Source of the DNA: JABWAN01 sp041918175
Lineage (GTDB): Bacteria; Zhuqueibacterota; Zhuqueibacteria; Zhuqueibacterales; Zhuqueibacteraceae
Direction: 5' to 3'
DNA: 64,000 nt
Assembly: GCA_041918175.1 (NCBI GenBank)
Contig: JAYRWE010000131.1
Coordinates: 17,152 to 81,151, forward strand
Shown: positions 45,751-54,978 of the stretch, piece after piece
Layout: every line of letters starts with the position of its first letter
How positions within the stretch are numbered: position 1 is the stretch's first letter
The notes under the pieces: generated by a model
Database searches by the model: none
Told to the model about the DNA's origin: nothing
The model's input: the letters and a program-made list of their open reading frames with translations, nothing else
Program-made: the position numbers and the translations under genes

Positions 45751-46308
45751 ATGAGCGAGGGTTTCATTCCAAAGCATGGCGGCTACCAAAATCTGCTTTC
45801 GTACAAGAAGGCGCTGATCGTTTATGACGCAACGGTGTTCTTCTGCGACCATTTCATTGATAAGCGCAGTCGCACCCATGATCAGATGGTGCAGGCAGCG
45901 CGATCAGGTAAACAGAATATCGTCGAGGGCAGCATGGCCTCAGCCACCTCCAAAGAGACAGAGATCAAGTTGACAAATGTGGCGCGTGCGAGCTTGGAGG
46001 AGTTGTTGGAAGATTATCGCGATTTTTTGCGCACGCGAAAGTTTGTGCTGTGGGATAAGAACAGTCGGGAAGCGCTGTTTGTGCGAAAATTGGGGGCGGA
46101 TAAAAATGTGTCGTATGAGACCTATAGGACATATATTGAATCGCGCCCTCCCGAAGTGGTCGCTAATATCATCATATGCCTAATCCACCAAACCAATTAC
46201 TTGCTTGATCAGCAGATTCGGCAACTGGAGAAAGCTTTCATAAAAGAAGGCGGCCTGCGTGAACGCATGACCCGCGCTCGGCTGGAGGAGCGACGCCAAG
46301 GAAAATAG
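45751..46308 (+). CDS. Four-helix-bundle protein (S23-like family)
   Basis: 185 residues, start chosen at 45751 for AAAAGGAGG upstream. RTHDQMVQAARSGKQNIVEGS is the signature of the four-helix-bundle proteins first seen as 23S rRNA intervening-sequence ORFs, here with the longer suffix form (TNVARASLEELLEDYRDFL, then NIIICLIHQTNYLLDQQI). The function is unknown. No rRNA gene is nearby, so it is a free-standing copy. Confidence 0.83.
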   Translation: MSEGFIPKHGGYQNLLSYKKALIVYDATVFFCDHFIDKRSRTHDQMVQAARSGKQNIVEGSMASATSKETEIKLTNVARASLEELLEDYRDFLRTRKFVLWDKNSREALFVRKLGADKNVSYETYRTYIESRPPEVVANIIICLIHQTNYLLDQQIRQLEKAFIKEGGLRERMTRARLEERRQGK

Positions 46309-46390
46309 AGTAAGCGGTCTGCCCCAAACCTTACACGCGCAAACTGAATCAGCAATTTCATCAAAAGATAGTCAGCCCAGTAGCCATCAT

Positions 46391-47272
46391 TCAAAACAAT
46401 CCCATCTGCACATTCCCCGCGCCCTTTTCGCCCGCCCATTTCGGCAATGCAGACATCTCCGGCGCGAGTGTGCGCACCAACTCATGAAAGTAGCGCGCGA
46501 GTTGCGGCGCATCGACGTCATTCGGCGCGTGCATGAAAATATACGGTTGCTTTCCCTCTGCGAGCCATGCAAGCACACGCTGCGCCCACGCCACAAGCAA
46601 CGTTTCATTCTTTTCAAGCATCGGGTCTCCCACAAAGCGCACGAACGGCAAACCGCTCAACGCGAGAAAGCGCGCGGGCACTTTGGGTTTCTTGCGTTGT
46701 GCTTCGCGTGTGATCGTATCGTTTGGCTCTGCCTGCACCGCGTGCAAGCCGCGCGTATCAAATACGGCACGCCCCATGCGCAATTCTTCCAATAGAGCAT
46801 TCAATCTTTTTTCCGTCTCGCCACTTTTGAAGAAAGCCAAGTCGCGTACTTCAATCGCATAGCGAAATTCGGCAGGCAAGTTTCTTAGAAATTTTTCCAG
46901 CGTTGCGAATTCGCTTCCGCCGAAAGAAGACGGCAATTGCAAAAAGAACGGCCCGAGCCTCTCGCCGAGCGGAGCCATCAAATCTAAAAACGCGCGCGCT
47001 TCTTTCTCCGCAAGCTGCAAACGAAGGTGATGGCTGATCGTTTGTGGAAATTTGAAACAGAAGCGAAAGCTGCTCGGCGTTTCTGCGCGCCATTTCAGCA
47101 CGGTCTCCGGTTTCGGCAGCGCGTAGAACGTCGTGTTGCCTTCGACTGTGTTGAACACGGAAGCGTATTGCCGCAGATAATCGCTCGGCTTGGCATTTTT
47201 CAAGAACAGAGTTCCCACCCATTCTGCCTTGCTCCAAATCGGGCAGCCAAGGTAATAGGGAAGTTCGGACAT
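46391..47272 (-). CDS. DUF72-family TIM-barrel-like protein
   Basis: 293 residues with YLGCPIW at the N-terminus, the diagnostic FNTVEGNTTFYALP, FKFPQTISH, and YAIEVRD, all typical of DUF72 (YecE). No enzymatic activity is established for the family. It is full length. Convergent with the four-helix-bundle gene. Confidence 0.87.
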   Translation of the reverse strand: MSELPYYLGCPIWSKAEWVGTLFLKNAKPSDYLRQYASVFNTVEGNTTFYALPKPETVLKWRAETPSSFRFCFKFPQTISHHLRLQLAEKEARAFLDLMAPLGERLGPFFLQLPSSFGGSEFATLEKFLRNLPAEFRYAIEVRDLAFFKSGETEKRLNALLEELRMGRAVFDTRGLHAVQAEPNDTITREAQRKKPKVPARFLALSGLPFVRFVGDPMLEKNETLLVAWAQRVLAWLAEGKQPYIFMHAPNDVDAPQLARYFHELVRTLAPEMSALPKWAGEKGAGNVQMGLF

Positions 47273-47444
47273 AATCGCACTCGGGAAGAAATGAACCGCA
47301 ACAGCTTTTTCTTTTTATAAAAATACCAGGCCGCGCGGAATTGCGCAAGAGGGTTGATGAAAACAAAGATGCGATTGCTTTTGAACGCTGTTCTTATAAA
47401 TTCTCCGTCACTGTTAATTGCACTCAACCAACGAGGAGTATACA

Positions 47445-48029
47445 ATGTCTGCTGTGCCCAAACTTCGTTTAACGCCGCAAGAGTATCTTAGCTTGGAACG
47501 CAAGGCCGAGTATAAAAGCGAGTACTATCAAGGGGAGATTTTTGCCATGGCCGGCGCCAGCGAGACACATGCCTTGATCGCATCAAACATCAATCGTCTA
47601 CTTGGAAACCAATTGGTGACGCGTGATTGTTTTGTTTATAATGGGGATTTGCGCGTTAAGGTCAGTCCGCTCGGTAAATACACCTACCCCGATCTCATGG
47701 TTGCATGCGGCAAGAGAATCTTCGACGACGCAGAGCAAGACACGCTCGTGAATCCCGCGGTGATCATCGAAATTCTTTCGCCCCCAACCGAACGTTATGA
47801 TCGCGGCGCGAAGTTCGATCATTATCAATTCATCAAAACGCTCGCCGAATATGTTTTGGTGGCGCAAGATATTCGCAGAGTGGAGCGGTATGTGCGCCAG
47901 CCGAACGGCGATTGGGCGTATCGCGCCTTCAAAGAGAATGACGACGTGATCAAGCTGGAGAGCATCGGCTGCGAGTTGGTGTTGCATGAAATTTATCTCA
48001 AAGTGCCGGAGCCGGCCTCTTCCGAATAA
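47445..48029 (+). CDS. Uma2-family putative endonuclease
   Basis: 194 residues from MSAVPKLRLTPQEYL (GAGGAG 7 bp before the ATG at 47445). EYKSEYYQGEIFAMAGAS, YTYPDLMV with the catalytic Asp, and VIIEILSPPTERYDRGAKFD with the catalytic Glu define the PD-(D/E)XK Uma2 family. These genes are expanded in cyanobacteria and FCB genomes and their role is unclear. Confidence 0.87.
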   Translation: MSAVPKLRLTPQEYLSLERKAEYKSEYYQGEIFAMAGASETHALIASNINRLLGNQLVTRDCFVYNGDLRVKVSPLGKYTYPDLMVACGKRIFDDAEQDTLVNPAVIIEILSPPTERYDRGAKFDHYQFIKTLAEYVLVAQDIRRVERYVRQPNGDWAYRAFKENDDVIKLESIGCELVLHEIYLKVPEPASSE

Positions 48030-48224
48030 GCGCTAGTCGGCGCGAATAAAAAGCGTTCGCGTTCCTCTGCGCCGCTGCGCAGTTAAACAAAATTTCGTCT
48101 GCAAAACCTTTGTCACAACTTTTCCCGCCCTTGAATTTCGCAACCAATCTTCTTACTTTGCGCCCACTTTATTTTTAGCGCAGCCGATTTCTTTTTCAAA
48201 AAACTTTTTGTTGAAGGACAACTT

Positions 48225-49919
48225 ATGTCGATGCACGAAGCAAGTACACCTTCGCATTTCATTCGCGAAGCGATTAAGGAAGATCTACGCACGGGGCGTT
48301 TCAGCGAGCCGATTGTCACGCGCTTTCCGCCGGAGCCGAATGGCTATTTGCACATCGGCCACGCGAAAGCGTTGAGCGTCGATTTCGGCATGGCGCGCGA
48401 GTTTAACGGCCGCTGCCATCTCCGCTTTGACGACACCAATCCCACGAAAGAAGAGACTGAGTACGTCGATGCGATTCAGGCTGACATTCGCTGGCTCGGG
48501 TTTGATTGGGGCGAGCATTTGTATTTCGCCTCCGATTACTTTGAAAAAATTTATGACTATGCGGTGCAATTGATTCAAGCCGGCAAAGCATATGTCGATG
48601 ATTTGAGCGCCGATGAAATCCGCGGCCATCGCGGCACGTTGACCGAGCCGGGCAAGAACAGTCCGTTTCGCAATCGCTCCGTTGCAGAGAACCTCGATTT
48701 GTTTGCGCGCATGCGCGCGGGCGAATTTCCCGACGGCGCGAAAACGTTGCGCGCGAAGATCGACATGGCCTCGCCGAATCTCAATATGCGCGATCCGGTG
48801 ATGTATCGCATTCGCAAGGCAGAGCATCATCGCACGGGCAACGCGTGGTGCATTTACCCGATGTATGATTGGGCGCACGGCCAGTCGGACTCCATCGAGG
48901 GCATTACGCATTCGCTGTGCTCGCTCGAGTATGAAGATCATCGCCCGCTCTATGATTGGTTTGTGGAAGCGCTCGGCATTTATCGTCCGCGGCAAATCGA
49001 GTTTGCGCGCTTGAATCTCACGTACACGGTGATGAGCAAACGCAAGCTGCTCACGCTCGTGCAGGAGGGCGCGGTGGATGGTTGGGATGATCCGCGCATG
49101 CCGACGCTCGCAGGCATGCGGCGACGCGGCTATCCGCCCGAGGCGATTCGCGATTTCAGCGACCGCATCGGCGTGGCAAAGAGCAATAGCATGGTCGATA
49201 TTGCATTGCTCGAACATTGCGTGCGCGAAAATTTGAACAAGCGCGCGCCGCGTGTGATGACCGTGTTGCGCCCGCTCAAGCTCGTGATTGAAAATTATCC
49301 CGAAGGGCAAGTGGAAGAATTGGAGGCGGTCAACAATCCCGAAGATTCGAGCGCGGGCACGCGCCTCGTTCCGTTTGGCCGCGAGCTTTATATTGAGCAG
49401 GAAGATTTTCGCGAAGTGGCTCCGAAGAAGTATCATCGCCTTTACCCCGGCAACGAAGTGCGATTGCGTTATGCCTATATCATCAAATGCACCGGCGTGG
49501 TGAAGAACGAGAACGGCGAGATCGTTGAAGTGCGCTGCACATATGATCCCGAAACGAAGAGCGGCCACACCGCGGAAACGCGCAAAGTGAAAGGCACGAT
49601 TCATTGGGTGTCAGCGCCGCATGCGGTGCAGGCGGAGGTGCGTTTGTATGATTATCTCTTTGCCAAAGCGGACGCGGAAGACGTGGAAGAAGGAAAAGAC
49701 TTTCATGCGAATCTCAATCCGAGCTCGCTGGAAGTTTTACCCGCGGCATATCTCGAACGCAGTTTGAGCAGCGCAGCGCCGGGCGAACGTTTTCAGTTTG
49801 AGCGCAACGGCTATTTCTGCGTGGACACGAAACGCTCGCAACCGGGCGCGCCCGTGTTCAATCGCACAGCGACGTTGCGCGATACATGGGTGAAGATTGA
49901 GAAGGGGGAGAAGCTTTAG
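48225..49919 (+). CDS. glnS: Glutaminyl-tRNA synthetase
   Basis: Class I synthetase charging tRNA-Gln directly. 564 residues; PPEPNGYLHIGHAKA (HIGH), RFDDTNPTKE, and VMSKRK (KMSKS equivalent), followed by two beta-barrel anticodon domains (RLYPGNEVRLRYAYIIKC). Bacteria with GlnS do not need the amidotransferase route for this tRNA. Start ATG at 48225 after GAAGGA. Confidence 0.96.
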   Translation: MSMHEASTPSHFIREAIKEDLRTGRFSEPIVTRFPPEPNGYLHIGHAKALSVDFGMAREFNGRCHLRFDDTNPTKEETEYVDAIQADIRWLGFDWGEHLYFASDYFEKIYDYAVQLIQAGKAYVDDLSADEIRGHRGTLTEPGKNSPFRNRSVAENLDLFARMRAGEFPDGAKTLRAKIDMASPNLNMRDPVMYRIRKAEHHRTGNAWCIYPMYDWAHGQSDSIEGITHSLCSLEYEDHRPLYDWFVEALGIYRPRQIEFARLNLTYTVMSKRKLLTLVQEGAVDGWDDPRMPTLAGMRRRGYPPEAIRDFSDRIGVAKSNSMVDIALLEHCVRENLNKRAPRVMTVLRPLKLVIENYPEGQVEELEAVNNPEDSSAGTRLVPFGRELYIEQEDFREVAPKKYHRLYPGNEVRLRYAYIIKCTGVVKNENGEIVEVRCTYDPETKSGHTAETRKVKGTIHWVSAPHAVQAEVRLYDYLFAKADAEDVEEGKDFHANLNPSSLEVLPAAYLERSLSSAAPGERFQFERNGYFCVDTKRSQPGAPVFNRTATLRDTWVKIEKGEKL

Positions 49920-49941
49920 TTTGACAAGTCACATTTGAATG

Positions 49942-49999
49942 CTTGCCCACGAGACACGCGAATGGTCGTGAAAGAATCTTCGTGTGCTTCGCGGGCAAG
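49942..49999. repeat. Palindromic repeat, family C, copy 3 (degenerate)
   Basis: CTTGCCCACGAGACACGCGAAT and the end CTTCGCGGGCAAG form an imperfect inverted repeat related to the copies at 8095 and 21731. It lies 22 bp after glnS. The gap 49920-50171 holds nothing else recognisable. Confidence 0.6.
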
Positions 50000-50171
50000 G
50001 TTTAAAGGTTTGCACTCTTCGATTTTGCAACCTCATCGCATTCTAACCGGTATTTCCTCCCCAATTTTTTATTTCAGGCTCTCACTTCAAAATTTCCCCT
50101 TGATTTTCCAAATCTTAATGACTACCCTTTCGGCATTAGCATTAGCACTTGTACAAATACTATTTCTCATT

Positions 50172-50450
50172 ATGAGCACACAAAACTACACCCCCGGCGA
50201 AGTCATCACCCGCGTTGGCAAAGGCCTGAATCGCGACAAGCTTGCCTACTTCGTGCGCGAAGGTTATTTGCAGCCGGAGAAAGTGCAGCGCGGCGGACAG
50301 TTTTATAAATTTTTCCATGAGGCCGATATCTGGATTCTCGACCGCGCCATGACGTACATCCAAAAGTATCAAACCACGCCGCGCGCCGCGTTCGATAAAG
50401 CGCGCAGCGAGTATGCGCAATCTTCGCAATCGGAGTTGCCGCTGCAATAG
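50172..50450 (+). CDS. Small MerR-like helix-turn-helix protein
   Basis: 92 residues from MSTQNYTPGEVI. The stretch TPGEVITRVGKGLNRDKLAY then FVREGYLQPEKV follows the MerR-type pattern of helix-turn-helix plus wing, but there is no effector domain. The frame is open to 49935; the earlier part is implausible as protein. No clear ribosome site. The SNF2 gene follows 103 bp downstream. Similar stand-alone small HTH proteins are seen beside many gene types. Confidence 0.65.
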   Translation: MSTQNYTPGEVITRVGKGLNRDKLAYFVREGYLQPEKVQRGGQFYKFFHEADIWILDRAMTYIQKYQTTPRAAFDKARSEYAQSSQSELPLQ

Positions 50451-50553
50451 CTTGGCAATGTGCAGACTTCAAGTTTGAGAACCGTGCAGGCCGGAGGCTG
50501 GCGCTGAAAAAAATCGCGGACGAACTTTTCTCCTAAAACTTCAAGGACGAATC

Positions 50554-53500
50554 GTGCAGATCAATCGACATGAGCTGAAAAAAGCCGTTAAAGCGACGAC
50601 GTATTCCCAAGCGATGCGCTTGCAACAAAGCGGCGCCGTTGAAATTCACGAACGCTTCGACATGGCCGCGCGCGGCGCGGTTAAAGCCGGCTACATGTTC
50701 GAACACAAAGTTTCCGTCGTCGAAAATGCCCGCGGCCAAATCGAGAGTCGGTGCTCATGTTATAGTTACGGCTCGATCTGCGAGCATGTCGCCGCTCTCG
50801 TTCTCGCGGTGCTCGCCGAACAAGATCGCGAAGCGCATGTTGGGCCGCGAGCGCTGCCGTGGGAAAGTTATCTCAAAAATCTGCCGGCCTTGCCGACCGT
50901 GAGCACGGGCGCATTGACGCCGAAATCGCACAAGCTCGTTTTCTTTGTGAAGCTCAATGCGTTTGATTGGCGGCTGCAGCCCGCGCGCGTTTACATCAAA
51001 AAGAACGGCGAGTTTGGACAACGCGGCTCGATCGGTTTTGACTATCAAGGCGGGTTACGCAACGTCGAAGCCACGACGCAGGAGAAAAAGGCGCTCAACG
51101 AATTATCTCAACGCAAAAAAACGCGCAGTCAAAGCTCCTCCCACTATTCTTATTCCTACGATTCGGTTTTCGATTTTGAATTTGAGTACGGCGAAGAGAT
51201 CGGCGCGATTCTCGATCTCCTCTCCGGCAGCGAGCTGTATCTCGAAGACCACAGCGCAGCGCCCGTGAAATTACGCGTGACCAATGCGCCCGTGAATTTA
51301 TCCTTCAAGCTCGAACGCGCGTTGGAAGAGGCGCAGGCGCAAGAGAGTTATCGCTTCTTTCCGCAGATTCAGTTGAACGGCCATGCCGAGCCGTTGAATG
51401 ATTCCTTCCGCATTCTCGCTTCCCGGCCTTATTGGCTGCTGCACGAACGTAAAATTTTTCGCGTGGAAAAATCTCTCCCGCCCGCTTATTTGAAACCCTT
51501 CACGCAAAAGAACTATCGCTTGCACGTTCCCGGCGAAAAGGTGCTCGACTTTTTGCAGGCGTTCACGCCGCACTTGAAGCACAACCTCGATCTCGCCTTG
51601 CCGGAAAATTTGCACCTGCAAACCGCGCGCGAAGTCACGGCCCGGCGGCTTTACCTCAACGAGCTTGACGACAGCCTCGGCGTTGAATTGAAATTCGGCT
51701 ACGGCGAAATCGAAGTGAGCGGCATGCGCAGCGAAGACGTGAGCCTCGCCGCGAACGGACAGCCGCACTCGTTGTGGCGTGTTGAACGCGATCACGCGAC
51801 CGAAGCCGCGGCGCACGAAACGTTGCTCACAGCAGGCTTGGTGCGAGAAGCCGGCGAAGAGTTTTATACGCCGAGACAAGAGCCGCTCGATTGGATTTTC
51901 GATGAGTTGCCCAAACTCGCGCAAGCCGGCTTTGAAATTTTCGGCGAAGAAAACCTGCGCCAACATCGCGTCAATCGCGCTGCGCCCAACGTGAAGCTCG
52001 CAGTGTCTTCGGAGATCGATTGGTTTGATTTGAACGTGGAGATCGATTTCGACGGCATCATGCTCTCGCTTGCGGAATTGCGGCAAGGCGTGCGGCAACA
52101 GAGCCGTTATCTCAAACTCGCGGACGGCAGCCTCGCGCGCATGCCCGAAGAGTGGGAGAAACGTTTCCGCCACTTCTTCAATTTCGCGCAGGTGAAGGAA
52201 GGCAAAACGCAAATCGCTTCCGCGCACGCCATGCTCATCGACGCGCTGTTTGATCAAGTGCAAGACAAACGCTATGATGACGAGTTCAAACAGCGGCTGC
52301 GCAAGCTGGGCAACTTCAAAGGCATTCAAGAGATCGCGCCGCCGGAAAATTTTCGCGGAACCTTGCGGCCCTATCAACACGCCGGACTCAATTGGCTCAA
52401 CTTTCTGCGCGAATACGGCCTCAACGGCTGCTTGGCCGACGACATGGGCCTCGGCAAAACCGTGCAAGCGCTCGCGCTCTTGTTGCAAGAAAAAAACTCG
52501 AACGGTTATTCCGCCAACGGCGCGGCAAAGAAAAACGGCGTGCATAAAAAATCCGAGTCGGCCAATGGCACGCACAACGGCCATGCGGGTGCGCGCACGA
52601 GTCTGATCGTCGCGCCGCTCTCCGTGCTTTTTAATTGGGAAAAAGAATGCGCCGCTTTCGCGCCCGATTTGAAAATTTGCACGCACCACGGCCTCGAACG
52701 CGAGCGCGGCACGGAGCGCTTCCACGAATACGACATCGTGCTCACCTCGTACGCCACCATGCGCAACGACATCGAGTTTCTCAAAGACTTTCCGTTTCAT
52801 TATCTCATTCTCGACGAATCGCAGAACATCAAGAATCCGGTTTCGCAAACCGCGAAGGCCGCCACGGTGTTGCAGAGCAATCATCGCCTCGTGCTCACGG
52901 GCACGCCGGTCGAGAACAACACGCTCGAGTTGTGGTCGCAATTTTCGTTTTTGAATCCCGGCATGCTCGGCTCGCTGAATTATTTCCGCGGTGCGTTCGG
53001 CACGCCCATCGAGCGCTACGGCGATGAGGAGAGCGCCACGTTGCTCAAAAAAATGATCTCGCCGTTTCTGCTTCGTCGCACGAAGGAGCAAGTGGCGACC
53101 GAACTGCCGCCCAAGAGCGAGCAGGTTTATTATTGCGCGATGGACCCCGGCCAGCAAAAATTTTACGAGCAAGTGCGCGATCACTACCGCGCGGAGTTGA
53201 TGAACTTGATCGACCAATCCGGCTTGCAAGACGCGCGCTTCAAAGTTTTGCAAGGCCTCACCAAGCTCAGACAGATCGCGTGTCATCCTGCATTGCTCGA
53301 AGAAGGCCGCCGCAAAGAGTCCGGCAAGTTTGACGCGTTCATGGAATCGCTGCGCGAGATCGTGGCTGGCGGGCACAAGGTGCTCGTGTTCTCGCAATTC
53401 GTGCGCATGCTCAAGCTCATCGAGAAGCAACTCGTGGCCGAGGGCCATCAATACGAAATGCTCACCGGCCAAACGCGCGACCGCCAAGCCTGCGTGGAGC

Positions 53501-53826
53501 GCTTTCAAAACGATCCGAGCGTCAAAGTTTTTCTCATCAGCCTCAAAGCCGGCGGCTTTGGCTTGAATTTGACTGCGGCGGATTATGTGTTTCTCTACGA
53601 CCCGTGGTGGAACCCGGCCGCGGAGCGCCAAGCCATCGACCGCGCGCATCGCATCGGCCAAAACAAAAACGTTTTCGTTTATAAAATGATCACGCAAGGC
53701 AGCGTGGAAGAAAAAATTTTAGAGCTGCAAAAGCGGAAGGAATCCCTCGTCACGCAACTCATCAGCACGGAGGCGGGCTTGTTCAAGCACTTGACGGTGG
53801 AGGATATTCGAGGGTTGTTTAGTTGA
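50554..53826 (+). CDS. SNF2-family ATPase/helicase with N-terminal SWIM finger
   Basis: 1090 residues from a GTG at 50554 (AAGGA 8 bp upstream; no ATG fits). SWIM finger C67-x-C69-x6-C76-x-H78. Residues 600-1085 are the two RecA-like lobes: Walker A DDMGLGKT near 630, Walker B DESQ near 753 where DEAH is usual, VLTGTPVEN, then AGGFGLNLTAADYVFLYDP and IDRAHRIGQ. RapA/HepA-like ATPases of this SWIM type are widespread; the substrate (DNA or RNA polymerase complexes) is unknown. Confidence 0.92.
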   Translation: MQINRHELKKAVKATTYSQAMRLQQSGAVEIHERFDMAARGAVKAGYMFEHKVSVVENARGQIESRCSCYSYGSICEHVAALVLAVLAEQDREAHVGPRALPWESYLKNLPALPTVSTGALTPKSHKLVFFVKLNAFDWRLQPARVYIKKNGEFGQRGSIGFDYQGGLRNVEATTQEKKALNELSQRKKTRSQSSSHYSYSYDSVFDFEFEYGEEIGAILDLLSGSELYLEDHSAAPVKLRVTNAPVNLSFKLERALEEAQAQESYRFFPQIQLNGHAEPLNDSFRILASRPYWLLHERKIFRVEKSLPPAYLKPFTQKNYRLHVPGEKVLDFLQAFTPHLKHNLDLALPENLHLQTAREVTARRLYLNELDDSLGVELKFGYGEIEVSGMRSEDVSLAANGQPHSLWRVERDHATEAAAHETLLTAGLVREAGEEFYTPRQEPLDWIFDELPKLAQAGFEIFGEENLRQHRVNRAAPNVKLAVSSEIDWFDLNVEIDFDGIMLSLAELRQGVRQQSRYLKLADGSLARMPEEWEKRFRHFFNFAQVKEGKTQIASAHAMLIDALFDQVQDKRYDDEFKQRLRKLGNFKGIQEIAPPENFRGTLRPYQHAGLNWLNFLREYGLNGCLADDMGLGKTVQALALLLQEKNSNGYSANGAAKKNGVHKKSESANGTHNGHAGARTSLIVAPLSVLFNWEKECAAFAPDLKICTHHGLERERGTERFHEYDIVLTSYATMRNDIEFLKDFPFHYLILDESQNIKNPVSQTAKAATVLQSNHRLVLTGTPVENNTLELWSQFSFLNPGMLGSLNYFRGAFGTPIERYGDEESATLLKKMISPFLLRRTKEQVATELPPKSEQVYYCAMDPGQQKFYEQVRDHYRAELMNLIDQSGLQDARFKVLQGLTKLRQIACHPALLEEGRRKESGKFDAFMESLREIVAGGHKVLVFSQFVRMLKLIEKQLVAEGHQYEMLTGQTRDRQACVERFQNDPSVKVFLISLKAGGFGLNLTAADYVFLYDPWWNPAAERQAIDRAHRIGQNKNVFVYKMITQGSVEEKILELQKRKESLVTQLISTEAGLFKHLTVEDIRGLFS

Positions 53827-53872
53827 GCAAATCGAAGCGTGCTCAACCACGCTTGGCCGTGACTTTGTGCTT

Positions 53873-54154
53873 TTATATGGCCGGAGAGTACCGCGTTTTG
53901 AACGCCATCATAAAATCCCCTACATGAATTTGATCTCCTTCACGCAACGGGTGCCGCTCGCGAATTTGTCTGCCGTTCACAAATGTGCCGTTGAGTGTAA
54001 TTTGAACCCTGTCTTTATTGATCCGGATCATATCGGTGACGTCACCGATATGATCGGAACGGCGAATGTGAGGGGTTTTCCCGTGCGCCCAAACAACGTT
54101 GTGTTCGACCATTTCGGTGATACCACCGAAATGGTCGGCACGTGCGCCGTTCAT
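53873..54154 (-). CDS. FHA-domain fragment coupled to dinD, carrying two palindromes
   Basis: 93 residues; its ATG overlaps the dinD stop (ATGA). The C-terminal half (ITLNGTFVNGRQIRERHPL then REGDQIHVGD) is the second half of a forkhead-associated domain. The first half, which should hold the GR and SxxH phosphothreonine-binding residues, is not recognisable. In its place are two copies of a palindrome-encoded decapeptide, DHFGGITEMV (residues 7-16) and DHIGDVTDMI (34-43). It is either a degraded FHA gene or a new short protein. Confidence 0.55.
   Translation of the reverse strand: MNGARADHFGGITEMVEHNVVWAHGKTPHIRRSDHIGDVTDMIRINKDRVQITLNGTFVNGRQIRERHPLREGDQIHVGDFMMAFKTRYSPAI
54026..54055. repeat. 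Intragenic 30-bp palindrome, copy 1 (perfect)
   Basis: GATCATATCGGTGAC followed by its exact complement. In the FHA-fragment frame it encodes DHIGDVTDMI, and the opposite strand encodes the same peptide. Confidence 0.9.
54107..54136. repeat. Intragenic 30-bp palindrome, copy 2 (one central mismatch)
   Basis: GACCATTTCGGTGAT followed by ACCACCGAAATGGTC; one base pair near the centre does not match. On the minus strand it encodes DHFGGITEMV, six codons after the start. Confidence 0.9.
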
Positions 54155-54978
54155 TTGAGCCGCGGTGGTTTTCGCGCCGTTAGCTTTTTGATGCTGCCTG
54201 CAACCGGAAGCTCTTCCGGCATGGTGCCGCCCAATTCTTTGATCGTTTGTCGAACTTTCCTGCCAACGTCATAATGCGTTTGATTGGCTTTGTCTTTTCC
54301 TTTGATATTCTCCCGCCTGAGCTTTTCCTCGGTTTGAGTGGCGCGAAAAAGATTGGCAGCCAGTTCCGCGCTGCCCATATGATCGAGAATTTGTTGCCCT
54401 TTCTTCAACCCCTTGCGAATATGAATGTCGCCCGCAGTAAGGCCGCCATAGAGTCCTTGGTAACCGTGGTTCTGAAAGATCGCGTAATCTTTTGACTCGA
54501 TCACGCCCGCCTGTTTCGCGGCATCCGCAAGCTTGATGTTATGCTTCTTGATTTCATCGCGCAGAAGCAAACGGCGTTGATCTTCCAAATACATGTCGCC
54601 TAGTTCCTGCTTGCGCGTTTGCACCGCGAAGTAGGTTTGCCCCAGCGCGACGATTTCTTTCATGGGATCGGCATTCTGAATGATCAGATAGCAAGCGTAG
54701 CGCGAGAGATAAACGGTTTTGATCGCGCGCTGCGCTCCTTTGCCAATCTCGATCATTTCGGTGATATCACCGAAATGATCGTCGATGCGATGGCCGCTAT
54801 TGAAACACGCGGCTTTCGCTCTTTGAATAACTTGCTCGAAGTTGCGATAGTCTTCATATCGCAAGACTCGCGCAAAATCGCGGCTCGACCAATACTCCGC
54901 GCCGGCGTCATTCGTTCGACGGATTTGCTCGAACGGCGAAACGTGGGGAGCGGAATCGCGCAATACTTTTTTGGACAT
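54151..54978 (-). CDS. dinD: DNA damage-inducible protein D homologue
   Basis: 275 residues, the length of E. coli DinD, with the same conserved blocks: FEQIRRTNDAGAEYWSSRDF (BRO-N-like), SRYACYLIIQNADP, QTYFAVQTRKQE, AIFQNHGYQGLYGG, LDHMGSAELAANLFRATQTE and GRKVRQTIKELGGTMPEELP. DinD is SOS-induced in E. coli and can inhibit RecA. The motif DHFGDITEMI (67-76), conserved in kind in the family, is encoded here by a perfect palindrome. No E. coli-type LexA box is visible upstream. CGGAGGG precedes the ATG by 7 bp. Confidence 0.9.
   Translation of the reverse strand: MSKKVLRDSAPHVSPFEQIRRTNDAGAEYWSSRDFARVLRYEDYRNFEQVIQRAKAACFNSGHRIDDHFGDITEMIEIGKGAQRAIKTVYLSRYACYLIIQNADPMKEIVALGQTYFAVQTRKQELGDMYLEDQRRLLLRDEIKKHNIKLADAAKQAGVIESKDYAIFQNHGYQGLYGGLTAGDIHIRKGLKKGQQILDHMGSAELAANLFRATQTEEKLRRENIKGKDKANQTHYDVGRKVRQTIKELGGTMPEELPVAGSIKKLTARKPPRLK
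54751..54780. repeat. Intragenic 30-bp palindrome, copy 3 (perfect), inside dinD
   Basis: GATCATTTCGGTGAT followed by its exact complement, covering dinD codons 67-76 exactly; the flanking C/G pair extends the dyad to 32 bp. Confidence 0.92.

Noticed and set aside
48285..49604. A 439-codon open frame opposite glnS.
   Set aside because: Mirror of glnS codon bias; no family motifs, and glnS is certain.
51298..53697. A 799-codon open frame opposite the SNF2 gene.
   Set aside because: No ribosome site or domains; composition explained by the complementary SNF2 codons.
53835..53854. AAGCGTG/CACGCTT hairpin between the convergent SNF2 and FHA-fragment genes.
   Set aside because: Only 7 bp and no T-run; too weak to call a terminator.
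54751..54780. In-frame insertion of a mobile palindrome into dinD.
   Set aside because: The protein has the normal DinD length and a DHF...M motif at the same place in E. coli DinD, so the palindrome replaces or coincides with native codons rather than adding ten.
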